Shown here: one piece after another, positions 50,781 through 59,282 of the stretch
How positions within the stretch are numbered: position 1 is the stretch's first letter
Layout: every line of letters starts with the position of its first letter
NCBI GenBank assembly: GCA_019454835.1
Contig: JACFNP010000002.1
Span: forward strand, 1 to 64,000
Direction of reading: 5' to 3'
Source: Rubellimicrobium sp.
GTDB lineage: Bacteria; Pseudomonadota; Alphaproteobacteria; Rhodobacterales; Rhodobacteraceae
Length of the DNA: 64,000 bases
Position numbers and translations under genes: made by a program
The notes under the pieces: generated by a model
The model's database searches: none
The model's input: the letters and a program-made list of their open reading frames with translations, nothing else
Told to the model about the DNA's origin: nothing

Positions 50781-52865
50781 ATGTCCTCTGAGCTTCGCGC
50801 GCGTCGTCGCGCCAATCTGCGGCGACTTCTGGCCCCGCGTTCGGTGGCGCTTGTCGGCGGCGCGGCGCTGGCGCCGTCGGTCGAGATGCTGCGGCGGGCG
50901 GGCTATGGCGGCACGATCCGCATCGTGAACCCGGTCCGCGCCGAGATCGCGGGCATTGCCTGCGTGCCCGCCGTGGCCGACCTGCCCGAGCCGCCCGACG
51001 CCGCCTTTCTGGCGGTGAATCGCAAGCTGACCGTTGCGGCGGTGGCCGACCTCGCGCGGATCGGCGCGGGCGGTGCGGTCTGCTTTGCGGCGGGCTTCGG
51101 CGAGATGGGCGACGAGGGCCAGCGCCTGCAGGCGGAGCTGCTGGCGGTGGCGGGTGATCTGGCGGTGGTCGGGCCGAACTCGAACGGGCTTCTGAACCGG
51201 CTCGATCATCTCGCGCTCTGGCCGATGGCCGACCATGCGCCCGACACGGTCGCGCGCGGCCCGGCGATCATCTCGCAGTCGGGCGGCATCGCCTATGCCT
51301 TCGTGCGCGACCGGCGCGGGCTGGTCCCTGCGGTGATCGCCTCGACCGGCAACCAGGTGATCCTTGACGTGGCCGACTGGATCGCGGTGCTGGGTGACGA
51401 TCCGCGCATCACCGCCATCGGCCTGTTCATGGAGGGGCCGGGCGACGTGCAGGCGCTGGCCGAGGCCGCCGAGGTGACGCGGGCGCGCAACCTGCCGGTG
51501 GTGGTGCTGAAAAGCGGGCGCAGCGCGCTGGGCGCGGAAATGGCGCTGACCCACAGCGGCGCGCTGGCGGGCGACGATGACCTGTTCCACGCGCTCTGCG
51601 AGAGGCTGGGCTTTATCCGCGTGGCGACGCTGCCGCAGCTACTGGAGACCACCAAGGCGCTGTCGATCTGGGGCGACCGCATCTGCGGCAACCGCATGGC
51701 GGTCCTGACGGCATCGGGCGCGGCGCGGGCGCTGTTTGCCGATGCGGCCGCAGACAACGGCCTGACATTGCCGCCGGTCTCGCCCGAGGTCGCGGCGCGG
51801 CTGCGCCCGCAACTGCCCGAATTCGCGCATGTCTCGAACCCGCTCGACCACAACGCCTATTACACCGGCATGGACGTGCTCTCGCTGGAAAACGAGCCGG
51901 CGATGGCGCGCTGTTTCGCCACCATGCTCGAAGACCCCTACGATGTCGCGGTATTGAACGGCGAGGGCGGCGAGGACGAGGCTGGCACGCCGATGCTGCG
52001 CGCCTGGCTGACGGCGGTGAAGGAAAGCGGCACCCCGGCGGCGCTGGTCACGGCGCTGCCCGACTACCTGTCGCCCGCCGCGCAGCGCCTGTGCCGCGAG
52101 GCCGGGATCGCGCCCCTGCAGGGGCTCGAGGACGGGGTGGCCGCCATCGCCGCCGCCGCGCGCCATGCCGGGTTTGCGGCGCGCGAGCCGGGGCCGCTGG
52201 CGCTGCTGGCGCCGCCGGTGGCGGGCGCGGTGCGGATTCTCGATGAGGAGGAGTCCAAGACCCGCCTTGCCGCCGCAGGTATCCCCTTCGCCGCGCGCCG
52301 CTTCGTGCAGGCCGACGGCGTCGCCGCCGCCGCGCGCGCGCTGGGCTGGCCCGTGGTCCTCAAGGGGGTCTCGGCGAAGGTGCCGCACAAGAACCGCTTC
52401 GGCGCGGTCGCGGTGGGCATTACCGACGAGGCGGCGCTGATGTCCGCGCTGGCCGCGATGCAGGTGCGCTTTGCCGAAGCCGGGATCACCCCGCGCGGCT
52501 GGCTGGTCGAGGAGATGGTGCCGGACGCGCAGGCCGAGATCATCGTCGGCGTAAAATCGTCGCCGATCTACGGCCCGGCGCTGGTGCTGGGGTCCGGCGG
52601 CGTCGATGTCGAGGAGGCGCGCGACGCGGCGGTGCTGCTGCTGCCCGCCGATGCTGCGGCGATCACGCGGGCCATCGCCGGGCTGGGCATCAGCCGCCGC
52701 CTTGACGGTGACGCCCGTGCGCGGGTTGCCAGACTTGCCCTGGCTGTTGCAGACTGGATGCGGGAGACGGGCGATCATGTCACATCGCTGGACCTCAACC
52801 CGGTGCTCGTCGCGCGCGACGGGCGGGTGGTAGCGGTCGATGCGCTGATCGAGACGAGGGGCTGA
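50781..52865 (+). CDS. ADP-forming acyl-CoA synthetase (acetyl-CoA ligase type)
   Basis: This 694-residue protein fuses the CoA-binding and ligase domains with an ATP-grasp domain, as in ADP-forming acetate-CoA ligases. Visible motifs are 'VALVGGAALAPSVEML' (CoA-binding), 'ISQSGGIAYAF', the phosphorylated histidine in 'ALTHSGALAGDDD', and ATP-grasp 'PVVLKGVSAKVPHKNRFGAV'. It should turn an imported acid into its CoA thioester using ATP. It lies between the binding-protein and hydratase genes in one operon. The acid itself is not identifiable. Confidence 0.82.
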   Translation: MSSELRARRRANLRRLLAPRSVALVGGAALAPSVEMLRRAGYGGTIRIVNPVRAEIAGIACVPAVADLPEPPDAAFLAVNRKLTVAAVADLARIGAGGAVCFAAGFGEMGDEGQRLQAELLAVAGDLAVVGPNSNGLLNRLDHLALWPMADHAPDTVARGPAIISQSGGIAYAFVRDRRGLVPAVIASTGNQVILDVADWIAVLGDDPRITAIGLFMEGPGDVQALAEAAEVTRARNLPVVVLKSGRSALGAEMALTHSGALAGDDDLFHALCERLGFIRVATLPQLLETTKALSIWGDRICGNRMAVLTASGAARALFADAAADNGLTLPPVSPEVAARLRPQLPEFAHVSNPLDHNAYYTGMDVLSLENEPAMARCFATMLEDPYDVAVLNGEGGEDEAGTPMLRAWLTAVKESGTPAALVTALPDYLSPAAQRLCREAGIAPLQGLEDGVAAIAAAARHAGFAAREPGPLALLAPPVAGAVRILDEEESKTRLAAAGIPFAARRFVQADGVAAAARALGWPVVLKGVSAKVPHKNRFGAVAVGITDEAALMSALAAMQVRFAEAGITPRGWLVEEMVPDAQAEIIVGVKSSPIYGPALVLGSGGVDVEEARDAAVLLLPADAAAITRAIAGLGISRRLDGDARARVARLALAVADWMRETGDHVTSLDLNPVLVARDGRVVAVDALIETRG

Positions 52866-52866
52866 G

Positions 52867-53811
52867 ATGGGCGGGATCATCGGCCTGCGCGGACCGGATT
52901 ACAGCGTCCCCGTCGAACGGGGCGCGATCCGGCGCTTTGCCGCCAGCCTCTACTCGACGCTTCCCGACTGGATGGACGATCCGCAGGCTTTCGTGCCGCC
53001 GACCTTCCTTGTCAGCGCGGGCTATCACTGGGGCTACATCCTCGAACGCCCGCCCGCCGGATCGGCGCTGGCGGGGATCGACTGCGAGGGCACCACAGAC
53101 GGCGAGCAGGCGTTCGAGTTCTTCGGCCCGCCGCCGCGCGCGGGCGACGTGCTGACCGCCTCGACCGAGGTGGCCGACCATTTCTTCAAGGAGGGGCGCG
53201 CGGGCGGCAGGCTTGAGTTCTTCGTCATGCGCACCGATTTCCGCGACGATTCCGGGCGGCTGGTGGCGCGCTGGATGCCGGTCTCGATCCGCCCCGAGCG
53301 GCGCGAGGCGGTCGCGGGCAGCCTTGGCGACGCCCCGCGCCCGCGCCCCTACCTGCACCGCGACGCGCCGCGCAACCAGCTTGATGCGATCCGCCGCCAC
53401 CACGGGCCGCTGGCGCCGGGCGACAGTCCGGGGCCGGTGGCGATGCCGCCGCTGACGCTGACCGATTCGATCCGCTATCAGGGCGCCTCGGGTGAGGATT
53501 CGCCCGGCCATCACGACACGGTGGCCGCCCGCGCGCATGGCATGGCCGATTTCATCTCGGTCGGAATGCATCACGCGGGCGTTCTGGGCGCCTATGCGGC
53601 GCACTGGCTGGGGCCGGGGAACGTGCGCGCCTTCCGGGCGCGGTTCGTGCAGCCGGTCTGGCCCGGCGACGCGCTGACCTACCGGGGCGAGGTGAGCGCG
53701 TTGCGCGACACCGACGAAGGCCCGGTTGCCGATCTGGCCCTGCTGTGCCTGCGCGACGGTGCGCCGGTCGTGCGCGCCAGCGCCACCTTCCTTGTCCCGG
53801 AGGCCGCATGA
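52867..53811 (+). CDS. MaoC-like (hotdog) dehydratase/hydratase
   Basis: This 314-residue protein has two hotdog-fold halves: an N-terminal MaoC_dehydratas_N-like part (about 1-150) and a C-terminal MaoC-like part with 'TLTDSIRYQGAS' and 'FRARFVQPVWPGDAL'. Such proteins hydrate enoyl-CoA or dehydrate 3-hydroxyacyl-CoA. It starts one base behind the CoA-synthetase stop and overlaps the permease start, so it probably acts on the CoA ester made by that enzyme. Confidence 0.78.
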   Translation: MGGIIGLRGPDYSVPVERGAIRRFAASLYSTLPDWMDDPQAFVPPTFLVSAGYHWGYILERPPAGSALAGIDCEGTTDGEQAFEFFGPPPRAGDVLTASTEVADHFFKEGRAGGRLEFFVMRTDFRDDSGRLVARWMPVSIRPERREAVAGSLGDAPRPRPYLHRDAPRNQLDAIRRHHGPLAPGDSPGPVAMPPLTLTDSIRYQGASGEDSPGHHDTVAARAHGMADFISVGMHHAGVLGAYAAHWLGPGNVRAFRARFVQPVWPGDALTYRGEVSALRDTDEGPVADLALLCLRDGAPVVRASATFLVPEAA

Positions 53812-54764
53812 GAGACATCGTCCAGCTTGTGATACGGCGGCTTTTGCTGGGGCTTCTGACCGTGCTCGCGGTCTCGCTGGTCATCTTCGGCGCGGTCTCG
53901 ATGCTGCCCGGCGACGCGGCGCAGGAAATCCTCGGGCAGGCGGCGACACCGGAATCGCTGGCGGCGCTGCGGCTGCAACTGGGCCTCGATCAACCCGCAT
54001 GGCTGCGCTACCTGCACTGGCTGGGCGGCATGGTGCAGGGCGATTTCGGCACCTCCATCGCCAACGGCCAGCAGGTGTCCAGCCTGATCGGCGAGCGGCT
54101 GGCCAACACTTTGTTCCTGGCCGGGCTGGCGGCGATCATCGCCGTGCCGGTGGCGCTGGTGCTGGGCATCCTCGCGGCGCTTTATCGCAACACGCTGTTC
54201 GACCGCGCCATCAGCGCGCTGACCCTGACCGCGATTTCCTTCCCGGAATTCTTCGTCGCCTATATCCTGATCCTGTTTTTGTCGGTGAACCTCGGCATCT
54301 TCCCGTCGATTTCCAACATCAGCCCCGGAACCGAGTTCTGGGAGCGCGTCTATCGCTCGCTCCTGCCCGCCGCCGCGCTGTCGCTGGCGGTCATCGCCCA
54401 TATCATGCGCATGACGCGCGCCGCGCTCGTGAACCTGCTGGGGCTGCCCTATATCGAAATGGCGCGGCTGAAGGGCGCCACGCCCCGGCGCGCGGTGGTC
54501 GTCCATGCGCTGCCCAACGCGGTGGCGCCCATCGTCACCGTGGTGGCGCTGAACCTTGCCTATCTCATCACCGGGGTCGTCATCGTTGAAACCGTGTTCG
54601 TCTATCCGGGCATCGGCAAGCTGCTGGTCGATTCGGTCTCGAAACGCGACCTGCCGGTGGTGCAGGCGGTGTGTCTCGTCACCTCGCTGGCCTATATCCT
54701 GCTGAACCTGCTTGCCGACGTGGTCGCCATCATCAGCGATCCCCGTCTCATGCATCCGAGGTGA
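53808..54764 (+). CDS. Peptide-type ABC importer permease (DppB-like), second system
   Basis: This 318-residue inner-membrane protein begins with the DppB-type first helix ('IRRLLLGLLTVLAVSLVIFG') and 'MLPGDAA'. It contains the EAA loop 'EMARLKGATPRRAVVVHALP' and ends 'ISDPRLMHPR'. The ATG at 53808 overlaps the preceding stop (ATGA); longer in-frame readings run back into the MaoC gene. Confidence 0.88.
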   Translation: MRDIVQLVIRRLLLGLLTVLAVSLVIFGAVSMLPGDAAQEILGQAATPESLAALRLQLGLDQPAWLRYLHWLGGMVQGDFGTSIANGQQVSSLIGERLANTLFLAGLAAIIAVPVALVLGILAALYRNTLFDRAISALTLTAISFPEFFVAYILILFLSVNLGIFPSISNISPGTEFWERVYRSLLPAAALSLAVIAHIMRMTRAALVNLLGLPYIEMARLKGATPRRAVVVHALPNAVAPIVTVVALNLAYLITGVVIVETVFVYPGIGKLLVDSVSKRDLPVVQAVCLVTSLAYILLNLLADVVAIISDPRLMHPR

Positions 54765-54771
54765 TCCGGCC

Positions 54772-55599
54772 ATGAGCAGAACCCTTCGCCTGTTGCGCAC
54801 GATGCCGCCTTCGGCCCTTGTGGGGGCGACGGTCATTGTTCTCTACGTCCTCGTCGCGGTATTCGCGCCGGTCATCGCCCCCTATCCCGAACGCGAGGTG
54901 GTGGGGGCGCAGTATCTCGAATGGTCGTCCGAATTCCCGCTGGGCACCGACAGCCTTGGCCGCGACATGCTCTCGCGGCTGATCTACGGGGCGCGCAACA
55001 CCATCGCCATCGCATTTCTGGCCACCACGCTGGCCTTCGTTCTGGGCGCGGTCCTGGGGCTGCTGGCCGCCGTGCTGCGCGGCTGGGTCGATCAGGTGCT
55101 GTCGCGCATCGTCGATGTGGTGATGGCGATTCCCGGCCTCATCTTTATCCTGCTGCTGCTGTCGGTATTCGGCACCTCGATCACCACGCTGGTGCTGATT
55201 ATTGCCATCCTCGATTCCACCCGCGTCTTCCGCCTGACCCGCGCCGTGGCCTTCGGCATCGTCGCGCTGGACTATGTCGAGGCGGCGCGGGTGCGCGGCG
55301 AGGGCATCCTCTGGGTGATGCGGCGCGAGATCCTGCCCAACGCCATGCCGCCGCTGGTGGCCGAATACGGGATGCGGTTCTGCTTCGTGTTCCTGACCAT
55401 CGCGGCGCTGTCGTTCCTGGGCCTCGGCATCCAGCCGCCCGCCGCCGACTGGGGGTCGATGGTGCGCGAGAACGCGACGCTCATCACATTCGGCGACATC
55501 ACCCCGCTGCTGCCCGCCGCGGCCATCGCGGCCCTGACGGTGGCGGTGAACTTTGTCGTGGACTGGATGCTGCACCTGTCCTCGGGGCTGAAGGAATAG
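54772..55599 (+). CDS. Peptide-type ABC importer permease (DppC-like), second system
   Basis: This 275-residue inner-membrane protein has the OppC-type start ('FAPVIAPYPEREVV', 'LGTDSLGRDMLSRLIYGARN') and the EAA loop 'EAARVRGEGILWVMRREILP', which docks on the ATPase. It starts seven bases behind the DppB-like gene and ends three bases before the ATPase gene. Confidence 0.88.
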   Translation: MSRTLRLLRTMPPSALVGATVIVLYVLVAVFAPVIAPYPEREVVGAQYLEWSSEFPLGTDSLGRDMLSRLIYGARNTIAIAFLATTLAFVLGAVLGLLAAVLRGWVDQVLSRIVDVVMAIPGLIFILLLLSVFGTSITTLVLIIAILDSTRVFRLTRAVAFGIVALDYVEAARVRGEGILWVMRREILPNAMPPLVAEYGMRFCFVFLTIAALSFLGLGIQPPAADWGSMVRENATLITFGDITPLLPAAAIAALTVAVNFVVDWMLHLSSGLKE

Positions 55600-55602
55600 G
55601 CG

Positions 55603-57231
55603 ATGGGCGATACGCGCGACGACAAGCCGCTGCTCGAAATCCGGGGCCTGAAGGTCGAGGGCCGCACCGGCGAGGAATGGCGCCCGATCATCAAGGGCGT
55701 GGACCTGACCCTGCGCCGGGGCGAGGTGCTGGGCCTGATCGGCGAATCCGGGGCGGGCAAGTCGACGCTCGGGCTCGCCGCGATGGGCTTTCGCCGCGAC
55801 GGCTGCCGCTTTGCGGGCGGCACCGTGCATTTCGACGGGATCGAGCTGACCCATGCCTCGCATCAGGTCCGCCGGGGGCTGCGGTCGTCGCGCATCGCCT
55901 ATGTGGCGCAATCGGCGGCAGCCAGCTTCAACCCCGCCTACCGGCTGATGACGCAGCACACCGAATTCCCGGTCCTGCGCGGCGTCATGTCCAGGGCCGA
56001 GGCCGAGGCCGACGCGGTCGAGCTTTACCGCCGGATGCAACTGCCGAACCCCGAGGAAATCGGCTTCCGCTACCCGCATCAGGTGTCGGGCGGGCAGTTG
56101 CAGCGCGCCATGACCGCGATGGCGATGGGCTGCAGGCCCGAGCTCATCATCTTCGACGAACCGACGACCGCGCTTGACGTGACGACGCAGCTCGAGGTGC
56201 TGTCGGCGATCCGCGATGCGGTGCAAAGCTTCGGCACGGCGGCGATCTATGTGACGCATGATCTGGCGGTCGTCGCGCAGATGGCCGACCGGATCATGGT
56301 GCTCCTGAAGGGCGAGACCGTGGAAGAGGCGCCGACACGCGACATGCTGGCCGCCCCGCGCGAGGATTACACGAAATCGCTCTGGGCGGTGCGCAGCTTT
56401 CGCGCCCCGGAAAAGACCGGCGCGGGCGCGCCGCTGGTCGAGGTGCGGCAGGTCAGCGCGGCCTATGGCACGACGCCGGTTCTCAGGAATATCACCGTCC
56501 CCTTCCGCGAGGGCCGCACCACCGCCGTTGTCGGCGAATCCGGGTCCGGCAAGTCGACGCTGGCGCGCGCGATCATGGGGCTGCTGCCGCCGGTTTCGGG
56601 CCATGTGCGGCTGTCGGGCAAGGAGTTGCCGCGTCGCTATCAGGACCGCTCGCGCGAGGAGCTGCGCCAGACGCAGGTGATCTACCAGATGGCCGACACC
56701 GCGCTGAACCCGCGCCAGAAGATCGGCGAGATCATCGGCCGCCCGATCGAATTCTACCTCGGCGCCGACCGCCGCACCCGCGACGCAAAGGTGCGCGGGC
56801 TGCTTGAAGATATCGAACTGGACCCGGCGGAATACATCGACCGCTATCCGTCCGAACTGTCCGGCGGCCAGAAGCAGCGCATCGGCATCGCCCGCGCGCT
56901 GGCCGCCGAGCCGCGCTTCATCATCTGCGACGAGGTGACGAGCGCGCTCGACCAGCTTGTCGCCGAAGGCATCCTCAAGCTGCTGACCCGGCTCCAGGCT
57001 GAACGCAACCTGACCTACATGTTCATCACCCACGACATCGCCACGGTGCGCGCCATCGCCGATGACGTGGTGGTGATGAGGAACGGCGAGGTGGTCGCCG
57101 CCGGGACGAAAGAGCAGGTGCTGTCGCCGCCCTTCCATCCCTATACCGAACTCCTGCTCGATTCGGTCCCCGAGATGGACCCCGACTGGCTGACGCGCCG
57201 CCGCCCGCCTGCGACCGGCCCGGCGGGGTGA
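55603..57231 (+). CDS. Double ABC ATPase of the peptide importer (DppD-DppF fusion)
   Basis: This 542-residue protein contains two complete ATPase units. The first has Walker A 'GESGAGKSTLG', signature 'VSGGQLQRAMTAMAM' and Walker B 'LIIFDEPTTALD'. The second has 'GESGSGKSTLA', 'LSGGQKQRIGIARAL' and 'FIICDEVTSALD'. It thus replaces the two separate ATPases seen in the first importer of this window. The second Walker B reads DEV instead of DEP, which keeps the catalytic glutamate. Confidence 0.88.
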   Translation: MGDTRDDKPLLEIRGLKVEGRTGEEWRPIIKGVDLTLRRGEVLGLIGESGAGKSTLGLAAMGFRRDGCRFAGGTVHFDGIELTHASHQVRRGLRSSRIAYVAQSAAASFNPAYRLMTQHTEFPVLRGVMSRAEAEADAVELYRRMQLPNPEEIGFRYPHQVSGGQLQRAMTAMAMGCRPELIIFDEPTTALDVTTQLEVLSAIRDAVQSFGTAAIYVTHDLAVVAQMADRIMVLLKGETVEEAPTRDMLAAPREDYTKSLWAVRSFRAPEKTGAGAPLVEVRQVSAAYGTTPVLRNITVPFREGRTTAVVGESGSGKSTLARAIMGLLPPVSGHVRLSGKELPRRYQDRSREELRQTQVIYQMADTALNPRQKIGEIIGRPIEFYLGADRRTRDAKVRGLLEDIELDPAEYIDRYPSELSGGQKQRIGIARALAAEPRFIICDEVTSALDQLVAEGILKLLTRLQAERNLTYMFITHDIATVRAIADDVVVMRNGEVVAAGTKEQVLSPPFHPYTELLLDSVPEMDPDWLTRRRPPATGPAG

Positions 57232-57284
57232 CGGCGGTATCCTGACCGGAAGGATGTTGCGGGAACGACAGGGAGGACCCGGAA

Positions 57285-59282
57285 ATGGCATCGGAACCGA
57301 TCTGGACACCGGACGCGGCGCGGATTGCGGCCTCGGAAATCCTGCGTCTGGGCCGCTTTCTCGAACCCGTCGCCGGGGCGGCGCTGACCACGGGCTGCGC
57401 CCTTGGCGATTTCGCGCAGCGCGACCCCGAGGCGTTCTGGAGTGCGCTCTGGGATCATTTCGGCATCATCGGCGACAAGGGCGCCGCGCCCTTCATTGCG
57501 GGCGCCGACATGATCGACACCCGCTTCTTTCCCGGCGCGCGGCTGAACCTTGCCGAAAACCTGATGGGCCTGAACCGCCCGCAGGACGGGACGCGGGATG
57601 CCATCGTCTTTCGCGGCGAGGACCGGGTGCCGCTGCGCTGGTCGTGGGCCGATCTCGAATCCCATGTTTCGCGGTTGCAACAGGCGCTGGCCGGGGCGGG
57701 CGTCGGGCCGGGTGACCGGGTGGCGGGGCTGCTGCCCAACCGCCCCGAGGCGGTGGCGGCGATGCTGGCGACGGCGTCGCTGGGGGCGGTCTGGTGCTCG
57801 GCCTCGCCCGATTTCGGCGCCCGCGCGGTGCTGGACCGTTTCGGACAGATCGCGCCGAAGGTGCTGTTCGCAACCGACGGCTACTACTACGCGGGCAAGA
57901 GCTTCGACATCGGCCAGAAGCTGGGCGCGATTGCCGAAAACCTGCCCTCGGTCCGCTGCACGGTGGTGATCGACTATCTGGGGCGCGCCGAGGACACCGC
58001 CGGTGCGCTGGCGAACGGCACCAGCCTTGCCGCCTTCGAGGCGCCCTTTGCGACAAGGCCGCTGAGCTTCGCGCGGATGCCCTTCGATCACCCGGCCCTC
58101 GTGCTGTTTTCCTCGGGCACCACCGGCGCGCCGAAGTGCATCGTCCACCGTGCGGGCGGGGTGCTGTTGCAGCATCTCAAGGAACACGCGCTGCACGCCG
58201 ACATCGGCCCCGGCAGCCGGCTGTTCTATTACACGACCCTGGGCTGGATGATGTGGAACTGGCTGGTGTCCGGCCTGGGGCGCGGGGCGGTGCTGCTGCT
58301 TTACGACGGCTCGCCCTTTCATCCGGGGCCGGGGGTGCTGTTCGACTATGCCCGCGACGAGGGCATGACCCATTTCGGCACCTCGGCCAAATATATCGAC
58401 AGCCTGCGCAAGGCGGGGTTCGTGCCAGGCGCCGGGGACATGGAGACGGTGACGGCGATGCTGTCCACCGGCTCGCCGCTGGTGGGCGAGAGTTTCGATT
58501 ATGTCTACGGCACCCTGAAATCCGACATCCATCTCGCGTCGATCTCGGGCGGCACCGACATCGTGTCGTGTTTCGTGCTGGGCGACCCGACCGCGCCGGT
58601 CTGGCGCGGGGAAATCCAGCGGGCGGGATTCGGCCTTGCGGTCGATGTCTGGACCGACGCGGGCCGCCCCGCTGCCACCGGCGAAAAGGGCGAGCTGGTC
58701 TGCACCGCCGCCTTCCCGTCGATGCCGCTGGGCTTCTGGGGCGATGATGACGGCGCGCGCTACCGCGACGCCTATTTCTCGCGCTTTCCCGGCGTCTGGT
58801 GCCAGGGCGATTTCGCCGAACGGCGCGAGACGGGCGGCTTCGTCATCCACGGGCGCTCGGACGCGACGCTGAATCCCGGCGGGGTGCGGATCGGCACCGC
58901 CGAAATCTATGCCGAGGTCGAGAAATTCGCCCAGATCACCGATGCGGTAGTGATCGGGCAGGACACCGGCGACGATGTGCGGGTGGTGCTGTTCGTGGTC
59001 ATGGCCTCGGGCCGCGTGCTGGACGACGATCTGGTGTGCCGGGTAAAGGCCGCGATCCGCAACGGATCATCGCCGCGCCATGTGCCTGCGCTGGTGCTGG
59101 CGGTGCCGGACATTCCGCGCACGAAAAGCGGCAAGGTCACCGAACTGGCGGTGCGCGACGTGGTGCACGGGCGGGCGGTGAGGAACACCGATTCGCTGGC
59201 CAACCCCGAGGCGCTGGACCATTTCCGCGACCTGCCCGCGCTGGCGTTTGGCGGGGTGGCCCCGCCGGGCGGCGTTCAGTAG
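57285..59282 (+). CDS. Acetoacetyl-CoA synthetase
   Basis: This 665-residue protein belongs to the acyl-AMP-forming acetate-CoA-ligase superfamily and fits acetoacetate-CoA ligase in length and in its N-terminal part ('FLEPVAGAALTTGCALGDFA', 'FFPGARLNLAENLM'). The AMP-binding motif is 'VLFSSGTTGAPKCIVH' and the C-terminal catalytic lysine is in 'PRTKSGKVTEL'. It activates acetoacetate so that it can be split to acetyl-CoA. It follows the importer operon by 53 bases with its own GGAGG site and ends overlapping the convergent MttB gene by seven bases. Confidence 0.85.
   Translation: MASEPIWTPDAARIAASEILRLGRFLEPVAGAALTTGCALGDFAQRDPEAFWSALWDHFGIIGDKGAAPFIAGADMIDTRFFPGARLNLAENLMGLNRPQDGTRDAIVFRGEDRVPLRWSWADLESHVSRLQQALAGAGVGPGDRVAGLLPNRPEAVAAMLATASLGAVWCSASPDFGARAVLDRFGQIAPKVLFATDGYYYAGKSFDIGQKLGAIAENLPSVRCTVVIDYLGRAEDTAGALANGTSLAAFEAPFATRPLSFARMPFDHPALVLFSSGTTGAPKCIVHRAGGVLLQHLKEHALHADIGPGSRLFYYTTLGWMMWNWLVSGLGRGAVLLLYDGSPFHPGPGVLFDYARDEGMTHFGTSAKYIDSLRKAGFVPGAGDMETVTAMLSTGSPLVGESFDYVYGTLKSDIHLASISGGTDIVSCFVLGDPTAPVWRGEIQRAGFGLAVDVWTDAGRPAATGEKGELVCTAAFPSMPLGFWGDDDGARYRDAYFSRFPGVWCQGDFAERRETGGFVIHGRSDATLNPGGVRIGTAEIYAEVEKFAQITDAVVIGQDTGDDVRVVLFVVMASGRVLDDDLVCRVKAAIRNGSSPRHVPALVLAVPDIPRTKSGKVTELAVRDVVHGRAVRNTDSLANPEALDHFRDLPALAFGGVAPPGGVQ

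Noticed and set aside
54748-57309. An 853-codon open frame on the minus strand
   Set aside because: It is antisense to the permease and double-ATPase genes and contains no recognisable domain.
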